Positions 6,617 to 10,275 of a stretch of 10,275 nucleotides of DNA are shown here, one piece after another. This DNA comes from Oscillospiraceae bacterium (GTDB lineage: Bacteria > Bacillota > Clostridia > Oscillospirales > Oscillospiraceae), in NCBI GenBank assembly GCA_017480395.1, contig JAFVAS010000143.1:1-10275 (forward strand), read 5' to 3'. The notes under the pieces were generated by a model. The model was not told the DNA's origin. It saw nothing but the letters and a program-made list of their open reading frames with translations, and did not search any database. The stretch's first letter is position 1; every line of letters begins with the position of its first letter. Both the position numbers and the translations under genes were made by a program.

Positions 6617-7477
6617 ATGATGTATGATGTGGCGATTGTGGGCGCCGGCCCGGCGGCTGTGTCTGCGGCGCTGACCCTGCAGGTACACAACAAGTCTATC
6701 CTCTGGTTTGGCTCCCGCAAGCTGAGCCCCAAGGTGGAGAAATCCGAGCGGATTGCCAACTATCCCGGGGTGGCCATGGTTACCGGGCCGGAGCTGAATC
6801 GGCGCTATGCCGAGCAGATCGCCCAGGCGGGCCTTCAGATCACGGAGCGGCAGGTCACCAATATCATCTCCAGCCGCCGGGGCTTCCTGCTCCAGGGGGG
6901 CGACGAGATCTACGACGCCAGGACGGTGCTGCTGGCCACCGGGGCCGTCAGCGCCAAGGGCTTTGCCGGGGAGGAGCGGCTGCTGGGCAGCGGCGTCAGC
7001 TACTGCGCCACCTGCGACGGCTTCCTCTACAAGGGCAAGACCATCGCCGTATTCTGCGGCAGTCGGGAATTTGAGCACGAGGCGGCGTACCTGGCCGAGC
7101 TGGCCGGACGGGTATACCTCTTCACCCCCTACGACGGCTGCGGCGTGGAGCGGGAGAACGTGGTGGTCAATCCCGGAAAGCTGAAGGAGATCACCGGGGA
7201 TGAGCACGTCACCGGGGTGGAGCTGACGGATGGCACCAGTCTGGAGCTCTCCGGTGTGTTCGTGCTGCGCAGTGCCGTGGCGCCGGGGACGCTGCTGCGG
7301 GGGCTGAACATTGACGGCTCCGACATCGTGGTAAACCGCAGGATGGAGACCAACAAGCCCGGCTGCTTTGCCGCGGGAGACTGCACGGGCCGGCCCTATC
7401 AGCTGGCCAAGGCTGTGGGGGAGGGGAATGTCGCCGCCCACAGCATTGTGGCGTATCTGGCGTCCCTGCCCAAATAA
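6617..7477 (+). CDS. Thioredoxin-reductase-like flavoprotein lacking NADPH motifs
   Basis: This 286-residue flavoprotein of the low-molecular-weight thioredoxin reductase fold is expected to pass electrons to the thioredoxin at 5357. The FAD site is seen in VGAGPAA (residues 8-14) and in the C-terminal CFAAGDCTGRPYQLAKAVGEGNVAA. The redox centre is the canonical CATCDG with C130 and C133. The central pyridine-nucleotide domain is odd: where the family has a GGGxSA-type loop this protein has AVFCGSREFEHEAAYLAEL (from about residue 144), and the HRRxxxR motif that grips the NADPH phosphate is replaced by LFTPYDGCG. It is also shorter than the usual ~310 residues. These losses resemble the ferredoxin-dependent (FFTR) and DFTR-type flavin thioredoxin reductases of clostridia and relatives. 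The start could also be GTG at 6608; ATG at 6617 fits the family N-terminus. It is the last gene of the operon, before the hairpin at 7494. Confidence 0.88.
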   Translation: MMYDVAIVGAGPAAVSAALTLQVHNKSILWFGSRKLSPKVEKSERIANYPGVAMVTGPELNRRYAEQIAQAGLQITERQVTNIISSRRGFLLQGGDEIYDARTVLLATGAVSAKGFAGEERLLGSGVSYCATCDGFLYKGKTIAVFCGSREFEHEAAYLAELAGRVYLFTPYDGCGVERENVVVNPGKLKEITGDEHVTGVELTDGTSLELSGVFVLRSAVAPGTLLRGLNIDGSDIVVNRRMETNKPGCFAAGDCTGRPYQLAKAVGEGNVAAHSIVAYLASLPK

Positions 7478-7493
7478 CAGACGTCGTATAGCG

Positions 7494-7524
7494 AGAGGCC
7501 GCCCCATTCGGGGCGGCCTCTTTT
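7494..7524 (+). terminator. Rho-independent terminator of the redox-exporter operon
   Basis: A 12-bp stem (AGAGGCCGCCCC at 7494-7505, paired with 7510-7521) closes a four-base loop ATTC (7506-7509) and is followed by a short TTTT run. It lies 16 bases after the stop codon of the flavoprotein gene. Confidence 0.9.
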
Positions 7525-7579
7525 GGCGTACGGGGAAAATTTATCTTCTCCATCGGACTGAATCTATCTTACCCATGGG

Positions 7580-7613
7580 AAAGGGGCATCCGCGAAAAAA
7601 CGGATGCCCCTTT
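7580..7613. terminator. Hairpin terminator between convergent genes
   Basis: The arms AAAGGGGCATCCG (7580-7592) and CGGATGCCCCTTT (7601-7613) pair perfectly around an A-rich eight-base loop. It stands 22 bases beyond the stop codon of the leftward HxlR gene and is best read as its terminator, with a back-up role for the rightward operon. The T run is only three bases on each strand, so the hairpin itself must do most of the work. Confidence 0.75.
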
Positions 7614-7635
7614 ATGACCAGCTGATTGAGATGGA

Positions 7636-7983
7636 TCAATCGCACGGCACAGGAAGTCCGGCCAGCTCAAAATAATGCTCCCCCCATTTGCACAGCGCCT
7701 CAACGATCGGAACAAGGGTATTTCCCAGCTCCGTCAGCGAATACTCCGTCTTGGGCGGAACAACGGGATATAGCACCCGGTTGATCACGCCGTCCTCCTC
7801 CAGCTCCTTCAACTGTTTGGACAGCATACGGGGCGTCGCCTGGGGTACAGCCTTTTGGATTTCGTGATACCGGCGTGTCCCGTCGATCAGTTCATAGACG
7901 ATCAGGGCCTTATATTTCCCGCCAATCACGTCCATGGCCGCCTCTACCGGACAGTGATACGTTTTGATTTTCTCTATGTTCAT
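7636..7983 (-). CDS. HxlR-family winged-helix regulator
   Basis: This is a 115-residue transcription factor of the HxlR (DUF24) family. It shows the family order clearly: CPVEAAMDVIGGKYKALIVYEL near the N-terminus, RRYHEIQKAVPQATPRMLSKQLKELEEDGVI as recognition helix and wing, then the YPVVPPKTEYSLTELG block and a dimerising C-terminal helix. Cys11, in YHCPVE, is the conserved position that senses quinones, aldehydes or disulfide stress in characterised members such as YodB and HypR. It is transcribed away from the flavin-enzyme cluster at 8122-9853, the standard layout for a regulator and its target. The start is supported by a GGGGGA ribosome site just upstream on the minus strand. Whether it represses or activates its neighbours cannot be told from the sequence. 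Confidence 0.93.
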   Translation of the reverse strand: MNIEKIKTYHCPVEAAMDVIGGKYKALIVYELIDGTRRYHEIQKAVPQATPRMLSKQLKELEEDGVINRVLYPVVPPKTEYSLTELGNTLVPIVEALCKWGEHYFELAGLPVPCD

Positions 7984-7996
7984 GTCTTGTCCCCCG

Positions 7997-8016
7997 TACT
8001 ATACTTCTTGATAGTA
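7997..8016. promoter_or_regulatory. Candidate HxlR operator (TACTAT-8-ATAGTA)
   Basis: Inverted hexamers TACTAT (7997-8002) and ATAGTA (8011-8016) are separated by eight bases. TACT...AGTA half-sites are typical of operators bound by HxlR proteins such as YodB. The site lies in the HxlR gene's own leader or promoter; the minus strand offers a possible -10 box TATACT at 8018-8013, though no convincing -35 accompanies it. It fits autoregulation and could also affect the divergent promoter about 20 bases away. Confidence 0.55.
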
Positions 8017-8036
8017 TATCACATTAAAGTGCGTTC

Positions 8037-8064
8037 TTGTATTTGAGATGATTCTATCTATAAT
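8037..8064 (+). promoter_or_regulatory. Promoter of the flavin-enzyme cluster
   Basis: TTGTAT (8037-8042), a 16-base spacer and a perfect TATAAT (8059-8064) lie upstream of the NTF2-like gene, predicting a start near 8071 and a ~50-base leader. The -35 box matches only in its first half, which would suit a promoter that is repressed or needs an activator. Confidence 0.6.
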
Positions 8065-8121
8065 TATATTCATGAAGGACAGGAATGTCAATCACAATCA
8101 TTTTTTAAAGGAGATATCACC

Positions 8122-8487
8122 ATGGAAAAGATCAAAGTATCCGATTATGAGGCAGTATTGGCAACGGTTGCCAAGTACACGGACGCCTGCAAAGAGGGCA
8201 GGAGCGAGATCATGAAGCCCGCCTTAACCGACAATGCACTGATGTACGGCTACCTGAACGGCGAGTACTATCACGGCTCCATCGAGGCGCTGTATGGTGC
8301 GGTCGATGCCTTCGGCCCCGCGCCGGAAACCAAGGCCAGAGTGGATGTCCTCTCCATCGAAGGAACGGCCGCAGTGGCCCGCGTGACCCTGGAGGATTGG
8401 CACGGCCTGGCTTTTACTGACTTCCACAGCCTGATCAAAGAAGACGGCGACTGGAAGATTCTTGCCAAGGTGTTCCACCAGTATTGA
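8122..8487 (+). CDS. NTF2-like / lumazine-binding-like small protein
   Basis: This 121-residue protein has the NTF2-like alpha+beta fold, closest in pattern to the putative lumazine-binding group (Lumazine_bd_2). An N-terminal helix pair (VLATVAKYTDACKEGRSEIMKPALTDNALMYG) is followed by the HGSIEALYGAVDAFG helix and a C-terminal sheet ending DFHSLIKEDGDWKILAKVFHQY, the family's most recognisable segment. Such proteins bind or turn over small hydrophobic molecules and often sit beside oxidoreductases; the ligand is unknown. It is cytoplasmic, with no signal peptide. A strong AAAGGAG at 8107-8113 fixes the start. It leads the cluster opposite the HxlR regulator and is 19 bases ahead of the nitroreductase. 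Confidence 0.82.
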   Translation: MEKIKVSDYEAVLATVAKYTDACKEGRSEIMKPALTDNALMYGYLNGEYYHGSIEALYGAVDAFGPAPETKARVDVLSIEGTAAVARVTLEDWHGLAFTDFHSLIKEDGDWKILAKVFHQY

Positions 8488-8506
8488 GAAAATCGGAGGC
8501 CAGCAA

Positions 8507-9025
8507 ATGAGCTTTATGGAGCTTGCCGCAGAGCGGTATTCTGTCCGATCCTATTCTGACCGCCCGGTAGAGCGGGAGAAGATCGATCGGATCCTGAAAG
8601 CGGCGCAGTTAGCCCCTACGGCGGTCAATTTTCAGCCGCAGATGATTTATGTGCTGAAAAGCGATGAGGCCATGTCAAACATCAATCGCCTGTGCCGCTG
8701 CGTGTATGGAGCGCCGATGGTGTTCCTCATCTGCAGTGATGAGCGGCGCACCTGGAAAAGCCAGACCGAGCCGGGCTACAGCTCCGGCGAGATGGATTGC
8801 AGCATCGTATGCACGCACATGATGCTGGAGGCATGGGAGCAGGGCTTAGGCTCCGTGTGGGTGCGGCTGTTTGACGTGGAGGCCGTTGCGAAAGCCTTTG
8901 CGCTCCCGCCGTATATCAAGCCGGTCTGTCTGCTCCCGGTCGGTTATGCGTCGGAGGATGCGGTTCCCTATGCGCCGTGGCATGATGTGTATCGTCCCAT
9001 CGAGTCCTTCTGCAAGGAGCTGTGA
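8507..9025 (+). CDS. Nitroreductase-family FMN oxidoreductase
   Basis: This is a 172-residue nitroreductase-fold protein, a family that usually works as an FMN-bound homodimer reducing nitro compounds, quinones or enones with NAD(P)H. The FMN-phosphate motif RYSVRSYSDRPV (residues ~10-21) is followed by LKAAQLAPTAVNFQPQ, the second FMN-contacting segment. The middle part (GEMDCSIVCTHMMLEAWEQGLGSVWVRLFD) and the ending LLPVGYASEDA are also typical. The start at 8507 is set by GGAGG (8495-8499). The frame is open further upstream (ATG at 8462), but that would overlap the NTF2-like gene. The exact substrate is not predictable. Its place in an HxlR-linked cluster favours electrophile or quinone detoxification. 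Confidence 0.9.
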   Translation: MSFMELAAERYSVRSYSDRPVEREKIDRILKAAQLAPTAVNFQPQMIYVLKSDEAMSNINRLCRCVYGAPMVFLICSDERRTWKSQTEPGYSSGEMDCSIVCTHMMLEAWEQGLGSVWVRLFDVEAVAKAFALPPYIKPVCLLPVGYASEDAVPYAPWHDVYRPIESFCKEL

Positions 9026-9028
9026 GCG

Positions 9029-9289
9029 ATGAGTGATCTGCGGAATGTTCCCGGCATCGGAGCAAAAAAGGAGGCCGAGCTGATCGCGCTGGGCTATCCG
9101 TCTCTGGAAGCCCTCAAGGATGCGGACCCCGATGATCTCTATCTCCGCGCCTGCATGTGCGAGGGACAGACCTTGGATAAGTGCGTTCTGTACGCCTTCC
9201 GCTGTGCCGTTGCCTATGCGAATGACCCGTCACCCGACCAGTCGAAATACCGCTGGTGGTATTTCTGTGATAAAAATAAACAGGAATAG
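9029..9289 (+). CDS. Cdd1-like helix-hairpin-helix protein
   Basis: This 86-residue protein opens with a helix-hairpin-helix element (LRNVPGIGAKKEAELIALGYPSLEALKDADPDDLY) and continues with a Cys-containing helix, ACMCEGQTLDKCVLYAFRCAVAYA. The combination matches the Cdd1 / 'Pathogenicity locus' family, named for a gene beside the C. difficile toxin locus. Its molecular role is not established. The hairpin suggests nucleic-acid contact, and four cysteines (in CMC, DKC and FRC) could bind a metal or sense redox state. Only three bases separate it from the nitroreductase stop codon, so the two are likely translationally coupled. Family members are commonly found as small orphan genes, so its inclusion here may be functional or incidental. 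Confidence 0.85.
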   Translation: MSDLRNVPGIGAKKEAELIALGYPSLEALKDADPDDLYLRACMCEGQTLDKCVLYAFRCAVAYANDPSPDQSKYRWWYFCDKNKQE

Positions 9290-9304
9290 AAGGAGCGTAA
9301 TCAC

Positions 9305-9853
9305 ATGGCGAAGAAGATCATCATTCTGAATGGCAGTCCCCGAAAGAACGGAAATACCTCGGCGCTGACCGCGGCGTTTCAGCGCGGCGCGGAAGAAGCG
9401 GGGAACACCGTCACGGAGTTTCACCTCGGCAGCATGAAGATCAACGGTTGTCTCGGCTGCTGGCACGGTGGCAAGGATGCGGACTGTCCCTGTGTTCAGA
9501 AGGACGACATGGCAAGAATCTATCCGGTTTACAGAGAGGCCGATGTGGTCGTGCTGGCCTCGCCGCTGTACTATTGGTTTCTCTCCGGCCAGCTGAAAAC
9601 CGCCTTTGACCGGCTGTTTGCCGTGGCGGAATGCGATCCCAACTACCGCAATCCCAAGAAGGAAAGCGTTCTGATTATGGCCGCCGAGGGCGCCGGCTTT
9701 GAAGAGAGTGAGCATTGGTACGATCATTTGGAAAAGCACATTGGCTGGAAGAGCCTTGGTAAGGTCCTCTGCGGCTGGGTGACGCAGCCGGGAGATATCG
9801 AGGGCAAACCGGAGCTGCAGCAAGCCTATGAGCTGGGAAAGTCCATCGGGTAA
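9305..9853 (+). CDS. Flavodoxin-fold NAD(P)H-dependent FMN reductase
   Basis: This 182-residue cytoplasmic flavoprotein belongs to the NADPH-dependent FMN reductase / iron-sulfur-flavoprotein group. The FMN-phosphate loop NGSPRKNGNTSAL (residues ~9-21) opens the flavodoxin fold. The strand and loop ADVVVLASPLYYWFLSGQLKTAFDR (about residues 79-103) form the second flavin-contacting segment. A cysteine cluster, C49, C52, C61 and C63 followed by VQKDDM, lies where iron-sulfur flavoproteins carry CxxCxxC plus a distal cysteine for a 4Fe-4S cluster. Here the third cysteine is replaced (WHGG), so a normal cluster is unlikely. AAGGAG at 9290-9295 precedes the ATG by nine bases. It is the last gene of the HxlR-linked cluster and probably reduces a quinone or similar small acceptor. 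Confidence 0.9.
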   Translation: MAKKIIILNGSPRKNGNTSALTAAFQRGAEEAGNTVTEFHLGSMKINGCLGCWHGGKDADCPCVQKDDMARIYPVYREADVVVLASPLYYWFLSGQLKTAFDRLFAVAECDPNYRNPKKESVLIMAAEGAGFEESEHWYDHLEKHIGWKSLGKVLCGWVTQPGDIEGKPELQQAYELGKSIG

Positions 9854-9869
9854 ACGGATGCAGTATATC

Positions 9870-9901
9870 GCAAAGAGCAGTCCATATGGGCTGCTCTTTG
9901 C
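9870..9901 (+). terminator. Hairpin at the end of the flavin-enzyme cluster
   Basis: The arms GCAAAGAGCAGTCC (9870-9883) and GGGCTGCTCTTTGC (9888-9901) pair over 14 positions, with one G-T wobble, around the loop ATAT. It begins 16 bases after the flavoprotein stop codon. No T run follows, so it is either a weak terminator or a 3'-end stabilising structure. Confidence 0.6.
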
Positions 9902-9921
9902 TCTGCGAGCAGCAAAGGCAA

Positions 9922-9940
9922 CCCCCGGCTATGCCGGGGG
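9922..9940 (+). mobile_element. Left-end hairpin of an IS200/IS605-family element
   Basis: A perfect 8-bp GC stem (CCCCCGGC at 9922-9929, GCCGGGGG at 9933-9940) encloses the three-base loop TAT, about 105 bases upstream of the tnpA remnant. IS200/IS605 elements have no terminal inverted repeats; instead the transposase recognises a subterminal hairpin at each end. Its position fits the left end, so the true tip should lie a little before 9922. The exact boundary cannot be seen without an empty site. Confidence 0.65.
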
Positions 9941-9986
9941 AAAAGAATAGCTTACAGCGAGGAGTAAAGTAGACAAGAAAAAAACG

Positions 9987-10039
9987 CCCTATTAAGATGG
10001 AAGTGGTTTGCCGACCACACGACCAAAAGAATAGGGAGG
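9987..10039 (+). promoter_or_regulatory. tnpA leader hairpin sequestering the ribosome site
   Basis: CCCTATT (9987-9993) can pair with AATAGGG (10030-10036), with an inner stem GTGGT (10003-10007) against ACCAC (10014-10018). The distal arm contains the first half of the ribosome site AGGGAGG (10033-10039), which serves the ATG at 10047. Hairpin occlusion of the tnpA ribosome site is an established way of keeping IS200-type transposition rare, and this leader has the same layout. Confidence 0.72.
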
Positions 10040-10046
10040 TCTTATC

Positions 10047-10275
10047 ATGAGAGATAGAGACATATATAGTTTAAATCAAACCAGTTGGATATGTCAATTA
10101 ATGGGGTATCCAAAGGGAAAGAGCAGCTTAATGATATTTGATCGGCATGCAAATTTAAAGTACAAATATGGAAGCAGGCACTTCTGGGCGAGAGGATATT
10201 ATGTAGATACAGTAGGCCGGAATAAAACAAATCGCAGAGTATATCCGAAATCAATTGACCGTAGATCAGATAGAA
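10047..10275 (+). pseudogene. tnpA: IS200-type Y1 transposase TnpA, internally deleted and frameshifted
   Basis: From ATG 10047 the reading frame stays open to the window edge (76 codons). The first 14 residues, MRDRDIYSLNQTSW, look like a normal TnpA start. The text then jumps to ICQLMGYPKGKSSLMIFDRHANLKYKYGSRHFWARGYYVDTVGRN, the conserved C-terminal half. Roughly 60 residues that should lie between, including the metal-binding HUH motif, are absent, with the junction near 10089-10095. A second lesion lies at about 10223-10230: after VGRN the original frame reads nonsense, whereas the +1 frame from 10231 gives IAEYIRNQLTVDQIE, containing the catalytic tyrosine codon at 10240. The protein therefore cannot be active. 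The right end of the element is outside the window. This stretch is much more AT-rich than its neighbours, in keeping with foreign origin. Confidence 0.88.

Noticed and set aside
1793..7477. A peptide or bacteriocin export and maturation cluster
   Set aside because: Neither ABC subunit has a C39 peptidase domain, and I found no small precursor gene with a leader or Cys-rich core within the operon or its gaps.
8020..8031. CAC-TTAA-GTG imperfect dyad near the HxlR promoter
   Set aside because: Short and imperfect; not distinguishable from chance in an AT-rich spacer.
8462..8506. Longer N-terminus for the nitroreductase starting at 8462
   Set aside because: It overlaps the NTF2-like gene; GGAGG at 8495-8499 marks the ATG at 8507.
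1..10275. CRISPR arrays, tRNA or rRNA genes
   Set aside because: No regularly spaced direct repeats and no cloverleaf or ribosomal RNA sequence were seen on either strand.

Overview
The window is GC-rich, ordinary bacterial chromosome with Shine-Dalgarno sites typical of Firmicutes, and turns AT-rich only at its right end. The gene content suggests an anaerobic, amino-acid-fermenting gut Clostridia of the Oscillospiraceae type (Flavonifractor, Pseudoflavonifractor or Intestinimonas-like): the end of a beta-keto acid cleavage enzyme gene, a CVPC thioredoxin, a divergent flavin thioredoxin reductase, an HxlR regulator, a Cdd1 protein and an IS200-type remnant. The genus is an inference.

Layout. 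(1) 1-339 is the 3' end of a beta-keto acid cleavage enzyme gene (Kce/BKACE family). (2) 491-530 is a bidirectional terminator shared with a leftward gene for a DUF4430-type lipoprotein (558-956). (3) 1020-1104 is a divergent control region: two promoters, each with a perfect TTGACA -35 box, lie back to back around a perfect 22-bp palindrome. (4) 1138-7477 is a tight rightward operon of six genes: a YheO/DauR-like regulator, two ABC exporter half-transporters whose genes overlap by 4 bp, a thioredoxin with a CVPC centre, a trigger-factor-like prolyl isomerase without a ribosome-binding domain, and a thioredoxin-reductase-like flavoprotein. The flavoprotein keeps CATCDG and both FAD motifs but has lost the usual NADPH-binding motifs. 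(5) 7494-7613 holds two hairpins between convergent genes. (6) 7636-9853 is a second divergent unit: a leftward HxlR-family regulator opposite a rightward cluster of an NTF2-like protein, a nitroreductase, a Cdd1 helix-hairpin-helix protein and a flavodoxin-fold reductase. (7) 9922-10275 is the left part of an IS200/IS605-family element. Its tnpA has lost the region that should carry the HUH motif and is frameshifted just before the catalytic tyrosine, but its end hairpin and RBS-sequestering leader are intact.

How the genes may work together. The central operon joins a membrane exporter to a complete thiol-disulfide relay (flavin reductase, then thioredoxin) and a folding helper. This looks like one redox module in which an exported or membrane-proximal substrate is kept reduced or is folded. 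The reductase probably does not draw on NADPH and may use ferredoxin or another donor. The substrate cannot be read from the sequence. The palindrome sits where one bound protein could control both the operon and the lipoprotein gene, and the operon's own first gene is the obvious candidate. The HxlR unit looks like a separate electrophile or quinone stress cassette of flavin enzymes.
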